From positions 1-64,000 of the forward strand of contig NZ_JAAQWN010000010.1 of the NCBI RefSeq assembly GCF_012985465.1: DNA of 64,000 nt, given 5' to 3'. Positions 18,846 through 27,101 of this stretch are shown here, piece by piece (within the stretch, counting starts at the first letter, position 1; every line of letters starts with the position of its first letter). The translations under genes were made by a program, and so were the position numbers. This DNA comes from Pseudomonas sp. WS 5079 (GTDB taxonomy: Bacteria; Pseudomonadota; Gammaproteobacteria; Pseudomonadales; Pseudomonadaceae). A model generated the notes under the pieces. The model did no database searches, was not told where the DNA came from, and was given only the letters and a program-made list of their open reading frames with translations.

Positions 18846-20416
18846 AAGAGGGTTTCCGTCAGGCCATGGCCTGGTTGCACACCTGGGCCGGGTTGATTTT
18901 CGGCTGGTTGCTGTTCGCGATTTTCCTCACCGGCACCCTGTCTTACTTCAAGGGTGAAATCACCCACTGGATGCAGCCCGAAGTGCCAGCCCATGCGGTG
19001 GACGATGCGCGCAGCGTGGCGGTGGCGCAACGCTACCTGGAGCAGCACGCACCCACGGCGGCCCGTTGGTTTATCGGCTTGCCCAACAGCCGCGACCCTG
19101 GTTTATCGGTGATGTGGCAAGACAAGATCGACCCAGGCCGGCGCGGCAATTTCATCGAGAAAATGCTCGACCCGGTCTCCGGCGAACAACTCCAGGCCCG
19201 GGAAACCATGGGCGGCGAGTTCTTCTACCGGTTCCACTTCCAGTTGCAGATGCCTCATCCGTGGGGCCGCTGGTTGTCGACCATCGCGGCGATGGTGATG
19301 TTCGTCGCGCTGATCACCGGGATCATCACCCACAAGAAAATCTTCAAGGACTTCTTCACCTTCCGCCCGCGCAAGGGCCAGCGCTCCTGGCTCGATGGGC
19401 ACAACGCGGTGGGCGTGCTGGTGTTGCCGTTCCACCTGATGATCACCTACAGCAGCCTGGTGATTTTCATGACCATGGTCATGCCTGCCAGCATCCTCGC
19501 GTCTTATGACGGCGACACCCGTGGGTTTTTCAATGAGTTGTTCCCGGCCACCGACAACGCCCCGGCCCTCGGCCAGCCGGGCAAGCTGCTGCCTTTGGCG
19601 CCGCTGGTGGAGCAGGCCCGGGCGCAGTGGGGCGGTGGTCATGTGGGGCGGCTGGCGGTGAACAACCCTGGCGATGTGAATGCCTCGGTCAACGTCTCCC
19701 GCGCCGGCTCTGACCGGGTGGTGCATGATTTCGGCAGCACCGTGTCCTTTAATGGCAGCACCGGCGAATTGCTGCGGGTCAGTGCCGAGCAGTCGCTGCC
19801 GATGGCAATCAGCGGCAGTTTCTACGGCCTGCACATGGGCCACTTCGCCGGCCCGGTGCTGCGGTGGTTGTACTTTATCTGCGGCCTGGCGGGCACGGCG
19901 ATGATTGGCACTGGCCTGGTGATCTGGCTGGGTAAGCGTCAGCTCAAGCATGCCAAAACCGGGGTGATGCCGTTTGAGTTGCGCCTGGTGGAGGTGTTGA
20001 ACCTTGCCAGCATGTCCGGGCTGGTCATCGCCATTGCTGTGTTTTTCTGGGCCAACCGCCTGCTGCCGGCGAGCTTCGCCGAACGTTCGGACTGGGAGGT
20101 GCAGAGCTTCTTTATCGCCTGGGGCCTGACCTTGCTGCACGCCATGCTGCGCCGTGGCCGCCGCGCCTGGGTCGAGCAACTGGGCCTGGGCGCCGTACTG
20201 TTTATGGCGGTGCCGCTGCTCAATGCGCTGACCACTTCCCAGCACCTGGGCGTGTCGCTGGCCAAGGGTGATTGGGCCATGGCCGGCTTTGACCTGACCT
20301 GCCTGGGCAGCGGCCTGTTCCTGGCCTGGGCCGCCTGGAAGATGCAGCACCGCAGCGCCGCCCAACCCCGTGCCGAGCGGGCCCGCCCACTGACCCTCAA
20401 AGGCGAGGTGCACTGA
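18842..20416 (+). CDS. PepSY-associated TM domain protein
   Basis: The 524 residues form an inner-membrane PepSY_TM protein: LHTWAGLIFGWLLFAIFLTGTLSYF at the N-terminus, two PepSY-type periplasmic stretches, HDFGSTVSFNGSTGELL, and several later membrane helices (LYFICGLAGTAMIGTGLVIWLG). Conserved His residues in helices (LHTWAG, HKKIF, GLHMGHF) suggest heme binding, as in ferric-siderophore reductases such as FpvG relatives; that role is inferred. The ATGA overlap at 18842 with the previous stop fixes the start. Confidence 0.83.
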   Translation: MKEGFRQAMAWLHTWAGLIFGWLLFAIFLTGTLSYFKGEITHWMQPEVPAHAVDDARSVAVAQRYLEQHAPTAARWFIGLPNSRDPGLSVMWQDKIDPGRRGNFIEKMLDPVSGEQLQARETMGGEFFYRFHFQLQMPHPWGRWLSTIAAMVMFVALITGIITHKKIFKDFFTFRPRKGQRSWLDGHNAVGVLVLPFHLMITYSSLVIFMTMVMPASILASYDGDTRGFFNELFPATDNAPALGQPGKLLPLAPLVEQARAQWGGGHVGRLAVNNPGDVNASVNVSRAGSDRVVHDFGSTVSFNGSTGELLRVSAEQSLPMAISGSFYGLHMGHFAGPVLRWLYFICGLAGTAMIGTGLVIWLGKRQLKHAKTGVMPFELRLVEVLNLASMSGLVIAIAVFFWANRLLPASFAERSDWEVQSFFIAWGLTLLHAMLRRGRRAWVEQLGLGAVLFMAVPLLNALTTSQHLGVSLAKGDWAMAGFDLTCLGSGLFLAWAAWKMQHRSAAQPRAERARPLTLKGEVH

Positions 20417-20742
20417 TGTTGCTGGCCTTGTTGCTGTGCTACGCAGGCTTTGTTGCGCTGTGCCTGTCCCTGGACCGTCACCATGGCGAGTTGCTGCACA
20501 GCAAACCTTCGCCACGGCGGCGCCTGGGGTTGCGCGTGGGTGGCTGGCTGCTGTTGGGGCTGTCGATCTGGCCGGCGGTGCACCTGGCCGGCTGGAGCCG
20601 GGGCCTGGTGGACTGGTGCGCGGTGCTGATGCTCAGTGGGCTGTTGCTGGTGTTGCTGTTGCCGTATCGGCCAAGGCTGGCCTTGATCCTCGCGGGCGTT
20701 GGCCTGCTGGCCAGCCCCGTTGCGGCCTTCGCGACCCTCTGA
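20416..20742 (+). CDS. DUF3325 small membrane protein
   Basis: The 108 residues carry about four hydrophobic segments (LLALLLCYAGFVALCLSL, GGWLLLGLSIWPAVHLAGW, AVLMLSGLLLVLLLPY, LALILAGVGLLASPVAAF). DUF3325 proteins accompany DUF3649 and PepSY proteins. The start codon overlaps the PepSY stop (TGATG), so the three genes are translationally coupled. No enzymatic motif is visible. Confidence 0.75.
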   Translation: MLLALLLCYAGFVALCLSLDRHHGELLHSKPSPRRRLGLRVGGWLLLGLSIWPAVHLAGWSRGLVDWCAVLMLSGLLLVLLLPYRPRLALILAGVGLLASPVAAFATL

Positions 20743-20751
20743 GCACCGTTG

Positions 20752-21327
20752 ATGATCACCACGCCGCCCGAGTCCCAGGATCACCCTCACGCTGAATCGT
20801 CGGGTGGGCGCGCACATTTCCTACAGGTGTTTTTGTCCCAGCGCTCACAGATGGAGGCGTTGGTCAGCCGCCGCGTAGGCTGCCGTGCGACGGCGGCGGA
20901 CCTGGTGCAGGATTTGTTCCTGCGTTTCTGGCGCCGACCCCTGGTGCAGGTCGAAGAACTCAGCACCTACCTGCTGCGCTGCGCCGGCAATATCGCCATC
21001 GACCACCTGCGCAGCGAAAGCGCGCGGGTGCGCGGCAATGAAGGCTGGTTGCCGCAGCAGCAGGATCATCATGGCTCCGAGCCCCAGGCCGCGTTGGAAG
21101 CGGGCAACGATCTGCGCCATGTCGAAGCGGCGCTGCGCAGTTTGCCGGAGCGTACGCGGCAGATCTTTTTGCTCAACCGCATCCACGGGCGCAAATACGC
21201 AGAAATCGCCAAGGCCATGGGCCTGTCCCAAAGTGCCGTGGAAAAACATATGATGCGTGCCCTCGAAGCCTGCAAAGCCAGCCTTCGGCAAGCCCATCCG
21301 CCACGCTCGCCAGGGAAAGCACCGTGA
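20752..21327 (+). CDS. ECF sigma factor, FecI-like (second set)
   Basis: The 191 residues show sigma-70 region 2 (LVSRRVGCRATAADLVQDLFLRFW) and region 4 (LRSLPERTRQIFLLNRIHGRKYAEIAKAMGLSQSAVEKHM). It follows the DUF3325 gene by 9 bp and overlaps the next FecR gene by 4 bp, so the iron-related membrane genes and this regulator form one likely operon. No receptor follows directly; the STN-type receptor at 23090 is the nearest candidate partner. Confidence 0.88.
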   Translation: MITTPPESQDHPHAESSGGRAHFLQVFLSQRSQMEALVSRRVGCRATAADLVQDLFLRFWRRPLVQVEELSTYLLRCAGNIAIDHLRSESARVRGNEGWLPQQQDHHGSEPQAALEAGNDLRHVEAALRSLPERTRQIFLLNRIHGRKYAEIAKAMGLSQSAVEKHMMRALEACKASLRQAHPPRSPGKAP

Positions 21328-22301
21328 ACGTCACCCCGACGCCCGCCCAGGAACAGGCCGCCCTGGCCTGGCTCAGCCTGCTGCACGATGCGCCCAGCAG
21401 TGGTGACCAGGCCACCTTCAGCCACTGGTTGCGCGCCGACCCGGCCCACGTCGAGGCGTATGCCCAGGCCCAGGTGCTGTGGGAATTGAGCGAAGTGCCG
21501 GCGCGCACCCTGGCCGCCGAAGACGCGTTGGCCCTGCAGCGTTACCTCAAGGCCATGGACGGCGCAAAACGCTCCCGTATGCGCCGCTGGTCGGCGGCAC
21601 TGGCGATGGCGGCGTGCCTGGTGCTGATGGTGTCGATGGGCGCCGGTTGGCAGCCACAGCGCTGGGTCGATGACCTGGGCGCCGATTACGTCAGTGCGCC
21701 GGGTGAGGTCAAAACCGTGACCCTGGCCGATCAAAGCCAAGTCACCCTGGATGCCGACAGCGCGATTGCCGTGGATTTCAGCCACGGCGAGCGGCACATC
21801 CAACTGCGCCGTGGCGCCGGCTTTTTCAGCGTGCCCCACACCGGGCAAGCCTTTGTAGTGCACGCAGGCAGTGGCGAAGTGCGGGTGTTGGGCACGCAGT
21901 TCGAAGTGCGCCTGCAACCGGCGGGCGCCCAGGTGACGGTGTTGTCGGGGCGGGTCGGGGTTACACCCTCGGCCCAGGGTACTCAGCAGATTCTGACGGC
22001 CGGCCAGCAAGTGGCCTACGCCGAGGGTGTGGCTGATGAGCGGCATGCGGTGGACAGTGAATCGCGCCTGGGCTGGCGCGACGGCTGGCTCAACTACTAC
22101 AAGACCCCGCTGGCCGATGTGCTCAAGGACCTTGGCCGTTACTACCCTGGCCGCATCCTGCTGCTTGATGACGAACTCGGCGCCCGCCGGGTCAGCGGCA
22201 GCTTCCCGAGCAAGGACCCGGAGGCGGTGCTCAACGCATTGCAAGCGGTGCTGGGTTTTGAGCAGCACAGTGTGTTGGGGCGGTTGATCGTCCTCCGCTG
22301 A
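21324..22301 (+). CDS. FecR-family regulator (second set)
   Basis: The 325 residues have a FecR_N-like cytoplasmic part (QEQAALAWLSLLHDAPSSGDQATFSHWLRADPAHVEAY), one membrane helix (WSAALAMAACLVLMVSMGAG) and the periplasmic FecR domain (VTLADQSQVTLDADSAIAVDFSHGERHIQLRRG) with an STN-like end (LADVLKDLGRYYPGRILLLD). It pairs with the preceding ECF sigma gene (GTG start overlapping its stop). It should pass a receptor signal to that sigma factor. Confidence 0.9.
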   Translation: MNVTPTPAQEQAALAWLSLLHDAPSSGDQATFSHWLRADPAHVEAYAQAQVLWELSEVPARTLAAEDALALQRYLKAMDGAKRSRMRRWSAALAMAACLVLMVSMGAGWQPQRWVDDLGADYVSAPGEVKTVTLADQSQVTLDADSAIAVDFSHGERHIQLRRGAGFFSVPHTGQAFVVHAGSGEVRVLGTQFEVRLQPAGAQVTVLSGRVGVTPSAQGTQQILTAGQQVAYAEGVADERHAVDSESRLGWRDGWLNYYKTPLADVLKDLGRYYPGRILLLDDELGARRVSGSFPSKDPEAVLNALQAVLGFEQHSVLGRLIVLR

Positions 22302-22315
22302 AAACCAGCCACCCC

Positions 22316-22346
22316 CTGTGGGAGCGGGCTTGCCCGCGATGGCGTC
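22316..22346. repeat. Single REP unit
   Basis: tgtgggagcgggcttgcccg followed by cgatggcg; no facing partner nearby. Confidence 0.7.
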
Positions 22347-22409
22347 TGGAAGAGCTGCGCAACCCTTCAGGAGCCATCGCAGCATGAGTATCGACACAAC
22401 TCGCTCTGT

Positions 22410-22740
22410 GTACATATCCATTCCTGCGGTCACGGCCACTTAGGGTTCCGCCCTTACGGCGGGTCACTTTTGGGACCCAAAAGTAACCAAAAGGTCCTCG
22501 CCCCACCACTCGGTGCCTCGCCTAGGCTCGGCATGCCCGCAGTCAGGCAGTGCTCCGTGGGCCCGCCGCGATCGGCCATCCCTGGCCGTGTCGCGGCTAC
22601 CCCGGCATCCATGCCGGGGTGCCCACTGCGCAATACCTGCCTGCGGCCAGCGTGGTTTAACGGGGCGCCTGAGATCAAAAGCCAGATCAAAAGCACAGCA
22701 ACAGCAGAGCCAGAGCGCGAAGCTGCGTTCCTGTGGGAGC
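22410..22740 (+). repeat. Dispersed repeat of about 320 bp, copy A
   Basis: This block is repeated in the same orientation at 38461-38776, with near identity over its central 200 bp (ccccaccactcggtgcctcg through cggggcgcctgagatcaaaa). It contains a perfect hairpin ACCCCGGCAT-cc-ATGCCGGGGT (22599-22620) and ends at a REP-like tgtgggagct. No convincing gene lies in it; minus-strand open frames look incidental. It occupies most of the 528-bp gap between the FecR gene and rpmJ. Confidence 0.85.
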
Positions 22741-22769
22741 TGGTTTAGGAGATGGTCCGAACAAAAGTT

Positions 22770-22788
22770 GATAACTATTCTTATTTGC
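22770..22788. promoter_or_regulatory. Fur box upstream of type-B rpmJ
   Basis: GATAACTATTCTTATTTGC; its complement GCAAATAAGAATAGTTATC reads as a good Fur site. It lies 42 bp before the L36 start. A TGTTAT half-site (22797-22802) that recalls Zur boxes follows, but the second half is poor. Confidence 0.65.
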
Positions 22789-22829
22789 ATTTATGATATG
22801 TTATTACATCCCTATCAAGGAGCCACCCC

Positions 22830-22979
22830 ATGAAAGTCCTGTCCTCACTCAAAGAAGCCAAGAACCGCCATCGCGACTGTCAGATCGTCAAGCGCCGGGG
22901 GCGGATCTATGTGATCTGCAAATCCAACCCACGCTTCAAGGCCCGGCAGGGCGGGGCGAAAAACAAGAACAAAGGCTGA
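22830..22979 (+). CDS. rpmJ: 50S ribosomal protein L36, type B (zinc-free paralogue)
   Basis: The 49 residues read MKVLSSLKEAKNRHRDCQIV, then KRRGRIYVICKSNPRFKARQ and a basic tail. This is the longer YkgO-type L36. The four-ligand zinc ribbon of type-A L36 is not complete (only two Cys, in RDCQ and VICK). Such paralogues replace the zinc form under metal shortage. AAGGAG precedes the ATG by 8 nt. The upstream Fur box and downstream TonB receptor suggest expression under iron or other metal starvation; that link is inferred. Confidence 0.92.
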   Translation: MKVLSSLKEAKNRHRDCQIVKRRGRIYVICKSNPRFKARQGGAKNKNKG

Positions 22980-23005
22980 AGGTGAAATTATTTTCAATTT
23001 CACCT
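22980..23005. other. Perfect inverted repeat between rpmJ and the TonB receptor gene
   Basis: AGGTGAAATT-attttc-AATTTCACCT has 10-bp perfect arms starting at the rpmJ stop. No T-run follows, so it is not a standard terminator. It could be an operator or an mRNA hairpin separating expression of rpmJ and the receptor. Confidence 0.6.
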
Positions 23006-23089
23006 GAGGTAAAACCCCACGCCATCCGTGTAGTGCTTGAAACTGCGATCAATTCGCATTAACAGCGTTCTCTACACGGGTTCTCAAGT

Positions 23090-25513
23090 ATGAAGTCCAG
23101 GGCAAAGTCGGCGGCAGGCAGTTCGGTTAAACAGTGGCTGGGAGCCTCCCTTCTGGCCGCTTCCGGCCTGGCATTACAGCCCCTGAGCCTGGCGCAAGCG
23201 GCGCAGGAGCAGAGCGCAGTCTTCAGTTTTGCACTGCCGGCCAAGCCGTTGCCCCAGGCGCTGAGCGATTTCAGCCGGGTGACCGGCATCAGCGTGGTCT
23301 ACACCGACGAAGCTCCCTACAACCTCAACGCCCCGGCCGTCAGTGGGCGGATGAGCGCCGCCCAGGCCATGCAGCGCCTGTTGGGTAACTCCGGCTTGAC
23401 CTTCCGCCAGATGGACGCCCGCACCCTGGCCCTGGAACCGCTGCCTAGCGAAGGCGCGGTCAATCTTGGCGCCACCACTATCAGCGGCGTCAACCAGCAG
23501 CAAGCCACCAGCTACCAGCCACCGCCCACCAGCTCGGTCATGCGCTCCCAGGGCCTGCTGCTGGAAACCCCGCAAACCGTGAACATGGTGCCGGCCCAAG
23601 TGATGCGCGACCAAGTGCCGCGCAACCTCGACGATGCCTTGGCCAACGTCAGCGGCATCACCCAGGCCAACACCTTGGGCAGCACCCAGGATGCGGTGAT
23701 GCTGCGGGGCTTTGGCGACAACCGCAATGGCTCGGTCATGCGCGACGGCATGCCCGTGGTGCAGGGCCGGGCGCTGAACGAAACCGCCGAGCGCGTCGAA
23801 GTGCTCAAGGGCCCGGCGTCGTTGCTGTATGGCATCCAGGACCCCGGCGGGGTGATCAATATCGTCAGCAAGAAACCCGAGCTGACCCCATCCACCGCCC
23901 TGACCGTGCGCGGCTCGACCTATGGCAGCGGTAAGAACGGCAGCGGCGGCAACCTCGACACCACCGGCCCGATTGGCGACAGCGGCCTGGCTTATCGTTT
24001 GATTCTCGACCACGAAGATGAGGATTACTGGCGCAATTTCGGCACTTACCGCGAAAGCCTGATCGCGCCATCCCTGGCCTGGTACGGCGACGCCACCAAG
24101 GTGTTGCTGGCCTACGAGCACCGCGAGTTTCTCTCGCCGTTCGACCGTGGCACGGCCATCGACCCCACGACCAATCACCCCCTGGATATCCCCGCCACGC
24201 GCCGCCTGGATGAGCCGTTCAACAATATGGAAGGCCGCTCCGACCTGTATCGCCTTGAGGTCGACCATGACCTGAACGACGACTGGAAGGCCCACTTCGG
24301 CTACAGCTGGAACCGCGAAACCTACGACGCCAGCCAGGTGCGCGTGAGCAAGGTCAACGCCAACGGCGTGCTGACGCGCAATATGGACGGCACCCAGGGC
24401 GCGCTGACCACCGACCGCTTCACTACCGTCAGCCTCGAAGGCAAGGTGGACGTGGCCGGCATGCGCCATGACCTGGTGTTTGGCCTGGATGACGAATACC
24501 GCAAAATCTACCGCGCCGACCTGATCCGCCAGGCCAGCCGCAGCGTGTTCAACTACAACGACCCGGTGTACGGCCGCGAAGTGGCGGGCACCACCGTCAG
24601 CGCGCCGGACAGCAACCAGACTGACCTGCTGCGCAGCGACTCGGTGTTTTTCCAGGACGCCATCCACCTGACTGACCAGTGGATCCTGGTCGGCGGGGCG
24701 CGTTTCCAGACGTACGACCAGTACGCCGGCAAGGGCCGCCCGTTCACGGCCAACACCGACAGCAACGGCCAGAAGTGGGTGCCCCGCGCCGGCCTGGTGT
24801 ACCGCTACACCGATGAGCTGTCGTTTTATGGCAGCTACACCGAATCGTTCAAACCCAACTCCACCATTGCGCCGCTGGACAACAAGATGGTGATCGACGG
24901 CAGCATCGCCCCGGAACAGTCCAAGTCCTGGGAGCTTGGGGCCAAGTTCGATATGCCGGGGCGCATTACCGCCAACGTGGCCTTGTTTGATATCCACAAA
25001 CGCAACGTGCTGGTGTCGATCACCGAGGGCGCGACCTCGATCTACAGCGTCGCCGGCAAGGTGCGCTCCCGTGGCCTGGAAATGGACCTGAGCGGGCAGT
25101 TGACCGACCAGTGGAGCCTGATCGGCAGCTATGCCTACACCGATGCCGAAGTCACCGAGCACCCGGCCTACAAAGGCAAAGGCCTGCAAAACGTGGCGAA
25201 AAATTCCGGTTCTGTTTCAGCCGTGTACGACTTCGGCACTATCGTCGGCGGCGACCAGCTGCGCGTCGGTGCCGGTGCGCGTTACGTCGGCGAGCGGGCC
25301 GGCGATGCACTCAATAGCTTCGACCTGCCGGGCTACACCGTGGCCGATGCGTTTGCCACCTATGACACCAAGGTCGACGGGCAGAAGGTCAAGTTCCAGC
25401 TAAACGTGAAGAACCTGTTTGACCGCACCTACTACACCTCGGCCGTCAGCCGGTTGTTTGTGTCCATGGGCGATGCGCGCCAGGTGTCGTTGTCCAGCAC
25501 GTTGGAGTTCTGA
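23090..25513 (+). CDS. TonB-dependent siderophore receptor with STN domain
   Basis: The 807 residues comprise a signal peptide (ending about SLAQAAQ), an STN domain (FALPAKPLPQALSDFSRVTGISVVYTDEAP, residues 45-120), a plug (LLLETPQTVNMVPAQVMRDQ, VMLRGFGDNRNGSVMRDGMP, VEVLKGPASLLYGIQDPGGVINIVSKKP) and a barrel ending LSSTLEF. The pattern is that of hydroxamate/ferrichrome-type receptors (FhuE/FiuA-like); the siderophore cannot be named. The STN domain implies signalling through a FecR protein, perhaps the one at 21324. Confidence 0.87.
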   Translation: MKSRAKSAAGSSVKQWLGASLLAASGLALQPLSLAQAAQEQSAVFSFALPAKPLPQALSDFSRVTGISVVYTDEAPYNLNAPAVSGRMSAAQAMQRLLGNSGLTFRQMDARTLALEPLPSEGAVNLGATTISGVNQQQATSYQPPPTSSVMRSQGLLLETPQTVNMVPAQVMRDQVPRNLDDALANVSGITQANTLGSTQDAVMLRGFGDNRNGSVMRDGMPVVQGRALNETAERVEVLKGPASLLYGIQDPGGVINIVSKKPELTPSTALTVRGSTYGSGKNGSGGNLDTTGPIGDSGLAYRLILDHEDEDYWRNFGTYRESLIAPSLAWYGDATKVLLAYEHREFLSPFDRGTAIDPTTNHPLDIPATRRLDEPFNNMEGRSDLYRLEVDHDLNDDWKAHFGYSWNRETYDASQVRVSKVNANGVLTRNMDGTQGALTTDRFTTVSLEGKVDVAGMRHDLVFGLDDEYRKIYRADLIRQASRSVFNYNDPVYGREVAGTTVSAPDSNQTDLLRSDSVFFQDAIHLTDQWILVGGARFQTYDQYAGKGRPFTANTDSNGQKWVPRAGLVYRYTDELSFYGSYTESFKPNSTIAPLDNKMVIDGSIAPEQSKSWELGAKFDMPGRITANVALFDIHKRNVLVSITEGATSIYSVAGKVRSRGLEMDLSGQLTDQWSLIGSYAYTDAEVTEHPAYKGKGLQNVAKNSGSVSAVYDFGTIVGGDQLRVGAGARYVGERAGDALNSFDLPGYTVADAFATYDTKVDGQKVKFQLNVKNLFDRTYYTSAVSRLFVSMGDARQVSLSSTLEF

Positions 25514-25582
25514 CCGTCGGCGATGACGCTGGCGGCCTGAGCTGCTAGCGTTGCGCTCTTTGAGGATTGCCGGGACGGTTTG

Positions 25583-27037
25583 ATGCAGTTGGGACGATGG
25601 ATACACACCAGCGCCATGCTGGTGGGCGTAAGCCTGTTGTTGGGTGGCTGTGCCAGCCCTTCGAAAACCGGCGAGCAGGCGCTGGAGCAATTGCTGGCCG
25701 ATCCGGCCCTGGCCGGGGCCAGCGTTTCGTTGATGGTGCGTGACGCCCGCAGCGGCAGCACGCTGTACCAGCACAACCCCCGCACGCGGCTGGTGCCGGC
25801 CTCCAGCCTGAAACTGCTGACCACGGCGGCGGCCATGGATGTACTGGGCCCGCAGTATCGGTTTTCTACGCAGTTGCTGAGCACCGGCAGCCGACAAGGC
25901 TCGCGCCTGCTGGGCAATCTGTACCTGCGAGGCCTGGGCGACCCGACGATCCAGTGGGCGGATTACCAGGCCCTGGCGGCGAACCTGGCCGCGCAGGGCA
26001 TCCGGCAGATCGACGGCGACCTGGTGCTCGATGACAGCTGGTTCGACGCCGAACGCCTGGGTGTGGATTGGGCCCACGACGACGAAGACAAGTATTACGG
26101 CGCGCAGATTTCCGCACTGACCGTGTCGCCCAATGCTGATTTTGATGCGGGCACCTTGATCGTCACGGCCAAGGCACCCATGGCGGTCGGCCAACCGCTG
26201 GGCGTCACCCTCAGCCCGCCTACTGATTATGTGCAACTGAGCAACCTGGCGCTCAGCGGTCCGGGCAACAGCTATGGGCTCAATCGCCAGCATGGCAGCA
26301 ACCTGCTGCGCCTCAGTGGCACGCTGACGCCGGGGACGCAAAGCCGGCAATGGGTCAGCGTGTGGGAGCCGACGCAACTGGTGGCCAATCTGTTCGCCCA
26401 GGCCTTGGCGCAGCAGGGGATCAGCGTGCAGGGTCGGCGCGTGATCGGTGGTGTCAGCCCGGCCACCGCCACGGTGTTGGCGACGCACCAGTCGGCGCCG
26501 TTGCAGGAGCTGATCAGGCCCTTGCTCAAACTGTCCAATAACAGCATGGCCGAAGCGCTGCTCAAGGCCATGGGACGTCAACAGGCCAACGCCGGCACGG
26601 CGGCGGCCGGGGTTGCGGCGGTGGCTGACTTTCTCACGCGCCAGGGCCTGGACCCGGCAACATTAAGCCAGGTGGATGGCTCGGGGTTGTCGCGACGTAA
26701 CCTGGTGTCGGCGCAGAACTTCACCGACCTGTTGCTGGCCATGGGCAAACAGCCATGGTTCAACGCCTGGTACGACGCGCTGCCCATCGCCGGTAACCCG
26801 GATCGCCTCGGTGGCGGCAGCCTGCGTTACCGCCTGCGCGGGACTGCGGCGCAAAACAACCTGCAGGCCAAGACGGGGTCGATGGGTGGGGTGTCTTCGT
26901 TGACGGGCTACATCACCGATGCGGGTGGGCGGCGGTTGGTGTTTTCGATGCTGACCAACAACTATGTGGTGGAGGGGAGTCGGATCAAGGCGTTGGAAGA
27001 TCGAGTGGCCGTGGTCCTGGCGCAAAGCCGCGATTGA
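25583..27037 (+). CDS. dacB: D-alanyl-D-alanine carboxypeptidase/endopeptidase (PBP4, peptidase S13)
   Basis: Periplasmic penicillin-binding protein acting on peptidoglycan cross-links. The 484 residues carry the active-site Ser/Lys in PASSLKLLTTAAAMD, the SxN motif in LSNNSMAEALLKAMG, and KTG in QAKTGSMGGVSSLTGY. The N-terminus has a lipoprotein signal (LLLGGC), so it is probably membrane-anchored. The start at 25583 was preferred to a TTG one codon upstream. It is read in the same direction as the receptor gene but is not clearly linked to it. Confidence 0.92.
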   Translation: MQLGRWIHTSAMLVGVSLLLGGCASPSKTGEQALEQLLADPALAGASVSLMVRDARSGSTLYQHNPRTRLVPASSLKLLTTAAAMDVLGPQYRFSTQLLSTGSRQGSRLLGNLYLRGLGDPTIQWADYQALAANLAAQGIRQIDGDLVLDDSWFDAERLGVDWAHDDEDKYYGAQISALTVSPNADFDAGTLIVTAKAPMAVGQPLGVTLSPPTDYVQLSNLALSGPGNSYGLNRQHGSNLLRLSGTLTPGTQSRQWVSVWEPTQLVANLFAQALAQQGISVQGRRVIGGVSPATATVLATHQSAPLQELIRPLLKLSNNSMAEALLKAMGRQQANAGTAAAGVAAVADFLTRQGLDPATLSQVDGSGLSRRNLVSAQNFTDLLLAMGKQPWFNAWYDALPIAGNPDRLGGGSLRYRLRGTAAQNNLQAKTGSMGGVSSLTGYITDAGGRRLVFSMLTNNYVVEGSRIKALEDRVAVVLAQSRD

Positions 27038-27101
27038 ACAATGTGTGAGCAAGCCCGCTCCCACAAAATCCCATGCCCACATTAGTTTGGTGTCAAGGCA
27101 A

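Noticed and set aside
22454..22696. Minus-strand open frames inside the dispersed repeats (also near 38551-38743)
   Set aside because: Both copies of the repeat hold similar frames with low-complexity Arg/Gly/Pro text. They follow the repeat structure (hairpin) rather than coding constraint, and no ribosome site was seen.
23174..25189. Long minus-strand open frame opposite the TonB receptor gene
   Set aside because: A Val/Gln/His-rich composition typical of antisense frames; the receptor on the plus strand is unmistakable.
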